Part shown: positions 24,611 to 32,308 of the stretch, piece by piece | Layout: each line of letters starts with the position of its first letter | Position numbering within the stretch: the stretch's first letter is position 1 | Assembly: GCF_020859565.1 (NCBI RefSeq) | Contig: NZ_JAJHUO010000038.1 | Span: forward strand, 29,973 to 93,972 | Direction of reading: 5' to 3' | From: Saccharothrix luteola | GTDB taxonomy: Bacteria > Actinomycetota > Actinomycetes > Mycobacteriales > Pseudonocardiaceae | DNA: 64,000 nt | Made by a program: the position numbers and the translations under genes | The notes under the pieces: generated by a model | Seen by the model: the letters and a program-made list of their open reading frames with translations, nothing else | Told to the model about the DNA's origin: nothing | Databases searched by the model: none

Positions 24611-26305
24611 ATGCAGGTCCCGTGGCGGTTTCTGGTCGTCCTCGCCGTCGGCGCCGTCACGGTGTCGAGCACGGCCGCCGCGCCCGCCGACGTGGTGACC
24701 CGGCAGCACGCGCCCGCGCTGGAGCTGGACGGCGACTCGTTGACCTGGTCGCAGTTGGTGGAGGTGCTCGAGGCCGACCGCGTCACCGTCCGCCTCGGCC
24801 TGAAGGCCCGGCAGGAGATGGTCAAGACCCGACAGGGCGCCGAGGCGGCGCTCGCGGCCGGGCAGCGCGTGTACGGGTGGAACCAGGCGTTGGGCCCGTT
24901 GAAGGACCAGCCGCTGCCCGAGGCCGACCGGGTGGAGTTCCAGCGCCGGGTGCTGCGCTCGCACGCCGCCGGTGTCGGCCCCGCGCTGGACGACCGGGTG
25001 GCGCGGTTGGCGCTGGTGCTGAGGGCCAACACGATGGCCCGCGGCGCGATGGGCGTGCGGCCGGAGTTCGTCGACCGGATCCTGGAGCTGGTCAACGCCG
25101 GCGTCACGCCGCGGATGCCGGAGATCGGGTCGTTGGGCACCGGCGACCTCCAGCCGATGGCCGCGGCGGGTCTGGTGCTGACCGGCGAACCCGCGCCCGC
25201 CCGCTTCAAGGGCCGGGAAGCGCCCGCGCCGGAGATCCTCGCCGCGGCGGGCGTCGCGCCGACGTTCCAGCTGGCGCAGGGCGAGGCGTTGCCGCTGATC
25301 AGCGGGAGCAGCGTGGTCACCGCCCGGTACGTCGACGCCGTGGTGCGCGCCGAACGGCTGGTCGACACCTACGACGGCGCGTTCGCGTTGTTCCTGGAGG
25401 CGACCAGGGCCGAACAGGGCGCGTTCGACGCCCGGACCCACGACGAGCGGCGCATCCCCGCCGAGGTCGAGGCCGCCCGCGTCACCAGGGCGTTGATCTG
25501 CGGCACGGGGTGGATGACCGAGGAGGGGCGCAAGGCGATCAGCGACGACGGCCCGCGCATCCAGGACGCCGTGTCGGTGCGCGCCACCCCGCACATCGTC
25601 GGGGCGCTGCGGCAGCGGCTGACCGACGCCCGCGGCCACATCGAGCGCGAGGCCAACGCCTCCACGTCCAACCCGCTGGTGTTCGCCAAGCCGGGCGGCG
25701 GTTACGAGTTCGTCATGGGCGGCAACTGGGACGCCGCGCTGCTCGGCCACGAGGTCGACTCGCTCAACGCCCAGATCGCCGACCTCGGTGTGCTGTCGCA
25801 GGAGCTGTCCGCGCGGCTGCTGTCCGACAAGTGGAGCTACCACCTGCCGGCCAACCTCGCCGGGGGAGAGATCGGTCTGAACTCGGGCATGGTGCAGGTG
25901 CAGACCGTCGCGGTGGCGCTGGTGCCGGAGATGCAGCAGCTGGCCACGCCCGCCGGCACGCTGTCCCGTCCGGCGAAGTTCGGGCAGGAGGACCACAACA
26001 CGATGGCGATGGCCTCGGTCCGCGCCCTGCACGCCAACCTCGACCGCCTGGAGACGGTGCTGGCGGTGCACGTGGTGATGGCGGCCCAGGGCATCGACCT
26101 GATCAAGGACAAGATGGCCGCGTTCCCGTTGGGCAAGGGCACGGACCGGCTGCACCAGGCCGTCCGCCGGCACATCGCGCCCTTGGCCGACGACCGCTAC
26201 CTGACCCCGGACCTGGAGAAGGCGACCGAGCTCGTGCGGAGCGGCGAACTGAGCCGCGAGGTGCGTGCTGCCCTTTCCCCGGGCCAGGAGAAGTGCGCGG
26301 CCTAG
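24611..26305 (+). CDS. Exported aromatic amino acid lyase-like protein with altered MIO motif
   Basis: A 564-aa protein with the fold and landmarks of histidine/phenylalanine ammonia-lyases, but with an N-terminal signal peptide (PWRFLVVLAVGAVTVSSTAAAPA). Kept features: YGWNQALG near residue 95 (catalytic Tyr loop), RANTMARGAMGVRP, an Arg in SVRATP, and the QEDHNTMA motif. Changed features: the MIO-forming Ala-Ser-Gly is Gly176-Thr177-Gly178 (GSLGTGDLQP), the usual NGT is SGS, and the Tyr of QDxYS is Val. Normal family length is about 500-550 aa. Without the Ser a standard MIO cannot form, so the protein may use another chemistry or bind ligands only. AGGAG precedes the ATG. A weaker CebR-like sequence (10/14) lies at 24546-24559. 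Confidence 0.85.
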   Translation: MQVPWRFLVVLAVGAVTVSSTAAAPADVVTRQHAPALELDGDSLTWSQLVEVLEADRVTVRLGLKARQEMVKTRQGAEAALAAGQRVYGWNQALGPLKDQPLPEADRVEFQRRVLRSHAAGVGPALDDRVARLALVLRANTMARGAMGVRPEFVDRILELVNAGVTPRMPEIGSLGTGDLQPMAAAGLVLTGEPAPARFKGREAPAPEILAAAGVAPTFQLAQGEALPLISGSSVVTARYVDAVVRAERLVDTYDGAFALFLEATRAEQGAFDARTHDERRIPAEVEAARVTRALICGTGWMTEEGRKAISDDGPRIQDAVSVRATPHIVGALRQRLTDARGHIEREANASTSNPLVFAKPGGGYEFVMGGNWDAALLGHEVDSLNAQIADLGVLSQELSARLLSDKWSYHLPANLAGGEIGLNSGMVQVQTVAVALVPEMQQLATPAGTLSRPAKFGQEDHNTMAMASVRALHANLDRLETVLAVHVVMAAQGIDLIKDKMAAFPLGKGTDRLHQAVRRHIAPLADDRYLTPDLEKATELVRSGELSREVRAALSPGQEKCAA

Positions 26306-26334
26306 TGCTGTGACCGGCGTGATCCCGTGCGCGC

Positions 26335-26570
26335 TCAGCTCACCGCGGACTGTCGCGCGACTGCGGCATGATCGGTCGGCGTCTCCCGCGTGAGGTACTG
26401 CGGGACGGGCCCGCCGTCGTCACCGGTGTCGCGCACGAGCCCGTAGCGGACCCAGCCCTTGGCGACCGGGTCGGCCGGCGGGTGGTGATGTCCGCGGTGA
26501 CCTCGCCCGCGGTCCGGTCGGAACGGGCTTCGGGGTCCGCGTCGGCGTCGTGGTGGTCGGCGAGGTCGAT
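26335..26570 (-). pseudogene. Short degenerate coding remnant
   Basis: In this gene-free stretch the minus strand shows strong coding-type codon use in one frame near the left end (reading ...VAKGWVRYGLVRDTGDD..., stop at 26335-26337). Upstream similar codon use continues only in a different frame, so a frameshifted fragment is likely. No start codon with a ribosome site or recognisable family was found. It could also be chance. Confidence 0.25.
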
Positions 26571-26630
26571 CAGGCGTGCTGGTGGTCCTCGATGGTCCGG
26601 ACCTTTGTGGGGGATTGAGTGGTCAGGTCG

Positions 26631-26644
26631 TGGGAGCGCTCCCA
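26631..26644. promoter_or_regulatory. Perfect CebR-type operator TGGGAGCGCTCCCA
   Basis: A perfect 14-bp palindrome, identical to the box bound by the cellobiose-responsive LacI-family repressor CebR in Streptomyces. It lies 93 bp upstream of the PA14-GH2 gene, in a region otherwise without genes (26306-26736). Confidence 0.75.
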
Positions 26645-26736
26645 AATGCGGGCTTTCTTGTTGTCTTCTGCGGGGGTTTGTGGATAGATGAACGACGTTG
26701 TGATGGGCCTCATAGTCGAGCCCTGAGGAGAGTTCC

Positions 26737-29700
26737 ATGCCCCCTGCCGCCAGACGGCTGTCCGCCCTGCTCTTGGCACTCCTGCTCATCCCCGTCGTCA
26801 CCGGAACCGCGACCGCCGCCGCGCCCCCTGCGCACGGCCTCAAGGGCGAGTACTTCCGGATGTCCGCACCCGGCGCCCGCGACTTCGCCGAGTCCGGCGG
26901 GGCCACCCTCGACCCGAACGTCGACTTCGCCGACCTGACCGGCACGTTCCAGCAGCTCACCGGCCGCACCGAGCACACCACGGCCCGCTGGACCGGCAGC
27001 CTCACCGCGCCCGCCACCGGCGACTACACCTTCCACGCCGTCGGCGACAACGGCTTCCGCCTGTTCCTCGACGGCGCGCCGGTCATCGACCACTGGGTCG
27101 GCGACTGGGACGTCGAGCAGCACAGCGCGCCGGTCCACCTCGTCGCGGGCGAGCGGCACGACTTCAGGATGGAGCTGTTCCAGGACGTCGGCGGCGCGAA
27201 CCTGCGGCTGCGCTGGTCGACGCCGACGCTGGCCAAGCAGCCGGTGCCGGAGACGGCGTTCCTCCCGCCGGTAGACTTCCCGGTCTACCCGGTCGGCCTC
27301 ACCGTGTCGCCGGACGGCCGGAGGCTGGAGGCCGCGTTCGACGAGCAGGTGCACCACCTCGGCGACCTGGAGTCGCACCTCAAGGTCGAGGTCGACACCG
27401 TGCCGTTCCCGATCGAGTCCGCCGCCGTCGACCGCCGCGACCGCACCAAGGTCGTCGTGCGGCTCGGCGCGACCGTCCAGAAGCCGCAACGCGTCCGGGT
27501 CACCTACGACGGCGAGGGCGGCCTGGTCGTCGGCGCGGACACGGTGCCCCGGATCATCCGCAGCGCGACCAACACCTCCACCCGGCGCCTCCGGACCGAG
27601 TGGGGCGAGCGGGTCGACAAGGACAACCCGCTGCCCGAGTACCCGCGTCCCCAGCAGGAGCGGGACAAGTGGCTCAACCTCAACGGCCAGTGGGAGTTCT
27701 CCGCCGCCGCGGCGGGGCAGCAGCCCGCGTTCGGTCGCGGGCTGCCCGAGCGGATCACCGTGCCGTTCCCGGTGGAGTCCCAGCTCTCCGGGCTGGAACG
27801 GCACGAGGACCACATGTTCTACCGCCGCCAGTTCGAGGTGCCGCGCGACTGGCGGGTCGGCCGGGGGCAGCGGCTCAAGCTCAACTTCGGCGCGGTCGAC
27901 CACCACGCCAGGGTGTGGGTGGACGGCACGCTCGTCGCCGAGCACACCGGCGGCTACACCGCGTTCACCGCCGACATCACCGACGCCCTGCGCGGCGGCG
28001 GCAGGCACGAGCTGATCGTCGCGGTCACCGACACCACCGGCGACAACCAGCCGATTGGCAAGCAGTCCCGCAACCCGGGCGGCATCGTCTACACGGCGTC
28101 CTCGGGGATCTGGCAGACCGTGTGGCTGGAGCCCGTGCCGGACAAGGCGATCGACGACGTGAAGACCACGCCGGACATCGCCAAGGGCACGCTCACCGTC
28201 CGCGTGTCGTCCTCGACGGCCTCGGCGAACGCCAAGGTCACCGCCACCGCCCGCGACCAGCGGGGCACGAAGGTCGGCACGGTCACCGGCGCGCCGAACA
28301 CCGACCTGACCCTGCCGGTGCCGAACGCGCGCCTGTGGAGCCCCGACGACCCGTACCTGTACGACCTGGACGTGACCCTGGAGGACGGTCGCAGCAGGGA
28401 CGAGGTCGGGAGCTACTTCGGCATGCGTTCCATCGGTGTGCGCGACGTCGCCGGCTTCCCGAAGCTCGTCCTCAACGGCGAGCCGGTGTTCTCGCTGGCC
28501 ATGCTGGACCAGGGCTTCTGGCCCGACGGCCTCAACACCGCGCCCAGCGACGAGGCGTTGGCGTGGGACATCAAGGCCCAGAAGGACCTCGGGTTCAACG
28601 CGCTGCGCAAGCACATCAAGGTCGAGCCCGCCCGCTGGTACTACCACGCCGACAAGCTCGGCCTGCTGGTGTGGCAGGACTTCGTGAACGTCAACGTCAC
28701 CGACGTGACCGGGCAGCAGGCGTTCCTCACCGAGGGCAGGCGCGCCATGGAGCAGCTGCACGACTCGCCCGCCGTCATCGGCTGGGTCGTGTTCAACGAG
28801 GGTTGGGGCGAGTGGGACCGGGAGGAGACCGGCCGCATCACCGAGTCGGTCAAGACCGCGGACCCGTCCCGGGTCGTCAACGCGCACAGCGGCGTCAACT
28901 GCTGCGCGTCGAAGGGTGACTCGGGCAAGGGTGACGTGATCGACCACCACGACTACAACAACACCGACCCGGCCTGGCCGGACGCCACCCGCGTCGCGAT
29001 GGACGGCGAGCACGGCGGGTTCACCCTCCGCACCCCCGGCCACCAGTGGCCCGGCGCGCCGGCCGTGATCTACAGCGGCGTGCCCGACAAGGCCGCGCTG
29101 ACCGCCAAGTACGTGTCGAACACCGAGGCGTTCTACCTCGACGCGGCCGGCGCGGAGCTGTCCGGGTCGGTCTACACGCAGATCACCGACGTGGAGACCG
29201 AGCTGAACGGCCTGTGGACCTACGACCGGCGTGAGATCAAGGTCGACCCGGGTCCGGTGCGCGAGATCAACAAGCGGGTCATCGCCGCCGGCGCCGCGGC
29301 GGCCGAGCGCACGTACGACGGCAAGGGCTCCTGGTCGTTGGACGGCAACGGCGACGACACGAGCGGCGCGCCGAACCCGTTGTCCCTCACCGGGGACGCG
29401 GCGTGGACGACCGGCGTGCGGGGGCAGGCGCTGACGTTCGACGGGAACGGCGACTACGCCCAGACCGTCGGACCGGTGCTCGACACCACCGGCTCGTACT
29501 CGGTGTCGGCGTGGGTGCGGATGGACTCGCTGCCCGACAACTACGCCACCGCCGTCAGCCAGGACGGCCGGCGCGTGGAGAACCCGTTCTACCTCCAGTA
29601 CGGGCAGGGCCGGTGGGCGTTCAGCGTCCCCGGCGGCCGGCGTGCCACGCTGGCCGCCACGCCGGAGCTCGGCCGCTGGTACCACCTGGTCGGCGTGCGC

Positions 29701-29919
29701 GACGAGGCGGCGGGCGAGACGCGCCTGTACGTCGACGGAGCGCGTGCGGCGGCGATCCCGATCGGGCCGGACGAGGTGAGCACCGGGCCGTTGGCCATCG
29801 GCCGAGCCAAGTACGCCGGCGTGCGTGGCGACTTCTGGCACGGCTCGGTCGACGAGGTCCACGCCGTGGACCGCGCCCTGACCGACGCGGAGGTGGCGGA
29901 CCAGCACGCCGCCCGCTGA
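26737..29919 (+). CDS. Secreted PA14-GH2-LamG glycoside hydrolase
   Basis: A 1060-aa exported modular enzyme. After the signal peptide come a PA14 carbohydrate-binding module (about 33-165, GEYFRMSAPG...TGDYTFHAVGDNGFRLFLDG), a linking domain, and the GH2 sugar-binding jelly roll (FYRRQFEVPRDW, LNFGAVDHHARVWVDGTLVAEHTGGYTAF). The immunoglobulin-like domain and the GH2 TIM barrel follow, and a C-terminal LamG/concanavalin-like domain (about 860-1055) ends the protein. The acid/base Glu688 is in VVFNEGWGEWD, and a likely nucleophile Glu lies in DGEHGG. GH2 covers beta-galactosidase, beta-glucuronidase and related activities; the specificity cannot be told. GAGGAG precedes the ATG. The CebR box upstream and a strong terminator downstream mark it as a single-gene unit. 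Confidence 0.92.
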   Translation: MPPAARRLSALLLALLLIPVVTGTATAAAPPAHGLKGEYFRMSAPGARDFAESGGATLDPNVDFADLTGTFQQLTGRTEHTTARWTGSLTAPATGDYTFHAVGDNGFRLFLDGAPVIDHWVGDWDVEQHSAPVHLVAGERHDFRMELFQDVGGANLRLRWSTPTLAKQPVPETAFLPPVDFPVYPVGLTVSPDGRRLEAAFDEQVHHLGDLESHLKVEVDTVPFPIESAAVDRRDRTKVVVRLGATVQKPQRVRVTYDGEGGLVVGADTVPRIIRSATNTSTRRLRTEWGERVDKDNPLPEYPRPQQERDKWLNLNGQWEFSAAAAGQQPAFGRGLPERITVPFPVESQLSGLERHEDHMFYRRQFEVPRDWRVGRGQRLKLNFGAVDHHARVWVDGTLVAEHTGGYTAFTADITDALRGGGRHELIVAVTDTTGDNQPIGKQSRNPGGIVYTASSGIWQTVWLEPVPDKAIDDVKTTPDIAKGTLTVRVSSSTASANAKVTATARDQRGTKVGTVTGAPNTDLTLPVPNARLWSPDDPYLYDLDVTLEDGRSRDEVGSYFGMRSIGVRDVAGFPKLVLNGEPVFSLAMLDQGFWPDGLNTAPSDEALAWDIKAQKDLGFNALRKHIKVEPARWYYHADKLGLLVWQDFVNVNVTDVTGQQAFLTEGRRAMEQLHDSPAVIGWVVFNEGWGEWDREETGRITESVKTADPSRVVNAHSGVNCCASKGDSGKGDVIDHHDYNNTDPAWPDATRVAMDGEHGGFTLRTPGHQWPGAPAVIYSGVPDKAALTAKYVSNTEAFYLDAAGAELSGSVYTQITDVETELNGLWTYDRREIKVDPGPVREINKRVIAAGAAAAERTYDGKGSWSLDGNGDDTSGAPNPLSLTGDAAWTTGVRGQALTFDGNGDYAQTVGPVLDTTGSYSVSAWVRMDSLPDNYATAVSQDGRRVENPFYLQYGQGRWAFSVPGGRRATLAATPELGRWYHLVGVRDEAAGETRLYVDGARAAAIPIGPDEVSTGPLAIGRAKYAGVRGDFWHGSVDEVHAVDRALTDAEVADQHAAR

Positions 29920-29933
29920 CCGGGTACGGGAGG

Positions 29934-29969
29934 CGAAGGGCTGCGGGGCGACGTCCCCGCAGCCCTTCG
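29934..29969 (+). terminator. Strong stem-loop terminator
   Basis: A perfect 15-bp stem (29934-29948 with 29955-29969) with a 6-nt loop begins 15 nt after the stop of the GH2 gene. Confidence 0.85.
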
Positions 29970-30061
29970 TCCTGCCTGTGGGGTCTGGCAGGTTCAGGTC
30001 ACGGGTCCTGCCGCCGGTCCGTCGTTGCCTATGGTGAGGGAATGCTCTTCCCCTCGAAGCC

Positions 30062-30658
30062 ATGCTGAGCGGACGCGACACCCGGCGACTGCTGCGGGAA
30101 CGCGTGGTCCTGCTGACCTCCGAGGTCGACGACGCGCAAGCCGACCGGATCGTCGCCCAACTCCTGCTCATGGAGCAGGCCGATCCGACCGCGGACATCC
30201 ACTTCTCCATCGACTCGCCGGGTGGCCTGGTCACCGCCGGCATGGCGATCTTCGACACGATGCGGCTCATCCGCCCCGACGTGGTCACCTGGGCCGCCGG
30301 CTTGGCCGTCGGCATCGCCCAGGTCCTGCTGTCGGACGGCGCGCCGGGCAAGAGGTACGCGCTACCCCACGCCAAGATCATGATGCGGGCGCCGGCCGGC
30401 CCACCCCACCCGACCCCGGTGCGGCTCGACCTGCTCGACCGGGTGACGGAGGAGATGACGGCCATCGTCGCGGCGCAGACCGGTCGGTCCGTCGAGCAGG
30501 TCGCCGCGGATGCCGCCCGGGGCAGGTGGTTCACCGCGGAGGAAGCCCTCGCCTACGGTTTGGTCGACGGGATTCGCGACCGGCCCTCGATGCGACCCTC
30601 ACCGTCCGGAGTGGAACGGCGTGGGCGGTGGTGGGCTCGGCGTGGGGACGCTTCGTGA
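30062..30658 (+). CDS. ClpP-like pseudoprotease
   Basis: A 198-aa protein with the ClpP/crotonase fold: SIDSPGGLVTAGMAIFDTMRLI, GAPGKRYALPHAKIMM, WFTAEEALAYGLVDGI. All three catalytic residues are replaced: the Ser position of GxASMG is Gly84 (AAGLAVGIAQ), the His of the RIMIHQP motif is Arg109 (KIMMRAP), and the Asp before the FxSAEEA motif is Gly154 (AARGRWF). It should therefore be inactive as a protease, similar in idea to ClpR subunits. No active ClpP lies nearby, so it might modify a ClpP complex encoded elsewhere. No good ribosome site precedes the ATG. An 8-codon reading frame with one (30042-30068) overlaps its start and could couple translation. Confidence 0.85.
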   Translation: MLSGRDTRRLLRERVVLLTSEVDDAQADRIVAQLLLMEQADPTADIHFSIDSPGGLVTAGMAIFDTMRLIRPDVVTWAAGLAVGIAQVLLSDGAPGKRYALPHAKIMMRAPAGPPHPTPVRLDLLDRVTEEMTAIVAAQTGRSVEQVAADAARGRWFTAEEALAYGLVDGIRDRPSMRPSPSGVERRGRWWARRGDAS

Positions 30659-30716
30659 CACCGGGGCCCGGCGAAATCCGGGTGCGGGCACGGGGAAGGG
30701 CGGGTGTACTCCCCTC

Positions 30717-31673
30717 ATGGTCGAATACCACCAGCGTCACTCCGACGAGTGGGTCGCGTACTTCACCCGTCGGGGCCACCGCGCGCCGCGCCCCCTGGCC
30801 GCCGGGGTCGAGGGTGCCGTCTACCGGCTCGACGAGGGACTGGTCGCCAAGGTGTGGAGCGGCCGGCCACCGGCGGACCTCGACCTCTTGCGCCGGGTCT
30901 ACGTGGACATCGCCCGCCACCGGTTGCCCTTCGCCACGCCGGAGATCCTCGACAGCGAGGTCCACGAAGGGGTTCTCGTCACCTACGAGCGCGAGCTGAC
31001 CGGTACCCCCTTCCGCTCCGAGCCCGTCACGGCCTCCGCCGAACGCGACCTGCCCGCCACCGAGACCGCCGCGCTGCTGACGGTCCTGCGCGGCCTCGCC
31101 ACCGTCCCGGGCACCGACGCCATGCGAGAGCTCACCGTCCAGGGCGACGACCGGCCGCTCTGGCAGGGGCACACGCGCTTCCCCGACGCGCTCGCCGCCC
31201 TCGTCCGCCGTGCCACCCGGCGCCACGGCGACCTGCTCGCCGCCCACGTCCCGGGCCTGCCCGCCACGGTGGAGCAGGTCGTCGCCGCCCTCACCGCCCT
31301 GCCCGACCCACCCGTCACCGCCGTCCACGGCGACCTGGTCCCGCCCAACATCCACGTCGACCACACCGGCCGCCCCACCGCCGTCCTCGACTTCGGCTTC
31401 TTCACCACCGCCGGCGATCCCGCGTTCGAGGCCGCTGTCACCGCCGCTGTCTGGGACATGTACGGACCACACGCCCACCACCACACCGCCACCCTCACCC
31501 GACTGTTCGCCGACGAGCTCGGCCACCCCGTCGAGACCCTCGAGCTCTACCAGGCCGTGTACGCCCTCACCACGTACGACCTGTTCTCCTCCGACGGCGG
31601 CGACGGCCACTTCCAGTGGTGCGCCGCCCTGCTCAGGAGGACGGCGACCGGGAATGGCAGGGTGTCGGTATGA
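30717..31673 (+). CDS. Aminoglycoside phosphotransferase-family kinase-like protein
   Basis: A 318-aa protein of the APH/choline kinase fold. The catalytic loop is VHGDLVPPNIHVD, the metal-binding motif is VLDFGFF (DxG changed to DFG), and an N-lobe lysine is in GLVAKVWSG. Family members phosphorylate small molecules such as antibiotics, choline or sugars; the substrate is unknown. The start at 30717 gives a full N-lobe; earlier in-frame codons run through the preceding gene. Its stop overlaps the start of the hydrolase gene by 4 nt. Confidence 0.85.
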   Translation: MVEYHQRHSDEWVAYFTRRGHRAPRPLAAGVEGAVYRLDEGLVAKVWSGRPPADLDLLRRVYVDIARHRLPFATPEILDSEVHEGVLVTYERELTGTPFRSEPVTASAERDLPATETAALLTVLRGLATVPGTDAMRELTVQGDDRPLWQGHTRFPDALAALVRRATRRHGDLLAAHVPGLPATVEQVVAALTALPDPPVTAVHGDLVPPNIHVDHTGRPTAVLDFGFFTTAGDPAFEAAVTAAVWDMYGPHAHHHTATLTRLFADELGHPVETLELYQAVYALTTYDLFSSDGGDGHFQWCAALLRRTATGNGRVSV

Positions 31674-32308
31674 GCACCTTCGTGTTGATCCACGGCGGGG
31701 GCGGCAGCGGTCGGGACTTCGAGCGCCTCGAACCCGAGCTGCGCCGGCGCGGGCACGACGTCGTGGCCCCCGACCTGCCCATCGACGACCCCGCGGCGGG
31801 GTTCGCCGAGTTCTCCGACACCGTCGTGGCCGCCGTCGGAGACCGCCGGGACCTCGTCGTCGTGGGGCACTCCTACGGGGGCTTCACAGCGTCGCTGGTG
31901 TGCGCCCGGCTGCCCGTGCGGCTCCTGGTGTTCCTCGCCGGGATGGTGCCCGCGCCGGGGGAGGTACCGGGTGACTGGTGGGGCAACACCGGGTTCGAGC
32001 ACCCCGAGGGCCTCGACGACACCGAGGTGTTCTTCAACGGCGTACCGGCCGACGTCGTGGCGCGGGCCCAGTCGCACGGCCGCTCGCAAGTCAGCGCCGA
32101 GGCCACCCAGCCCTGGCCACTGGACGCGCTGCCGGACGTGCCCACCCGCGTGCTGCTGTGCCGGGACGACCGGTTCTTCCCGCCGGAGTTCCAGCGGCGG
32201 GTCGCGCGCGAGCGGCTCGGCCTGGAACCGGACGAGATCGACGGGCCGCACTGCGTCCCCGTCAGCCACCCGGCGGAGCTGGCCGAGCGGCTCGTCTCCT
32301 ACCTCTAG
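31670..32308 (+). CDS. Alpha/beta hydrolase
   Basis: A 212-aa esterase-like hydrolase with nucleophile Ser in VVGHSYGG, an oxyanion region LIHGGGGSG, acid in LCRDDRFF and His in GPHCVPVSHP. It resembles the salicylate-esterase-like group of small alpha/beta hydrolases. The ATG overlaps the kinase-like gene (ATGA). An IS630-type element sits at the stop codon: the TA of TAG is the target duplication. Because the far side also reads TA-G, the stop is preserved and the protein is unchanged. Confidence 0.87.
   Translation: MSTFVLIHGGGGSGRDFERLEPELRRRGHDVVAPDLPIDDPAAGFAEFSDTVVAAVGDRRDLVVVGHSYGGFTASLVCARLPVRLLVFLAGMVPAPGEVPGDWWGNTGFEHPEGLDDTEVFFNGVPADVVARAQSHGRSQVSAEATQPWPLDALPDVPTRVLLCRDDRFFPPEFQRRVARERLGLEPDEIDGPHCVPVSHPAELAERLVSYL

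Noticed and set aside
26710..30534. A 1274-codon open frame on the minus strand
   Set aside because: It is the mirror of the PA14-GH2 gene in GC-rich DNA. Its product is low-complexity Arg/Gly/Val/Ala without any domain, and the plus-strand product has clear domains, a ribosome site and a terminator.
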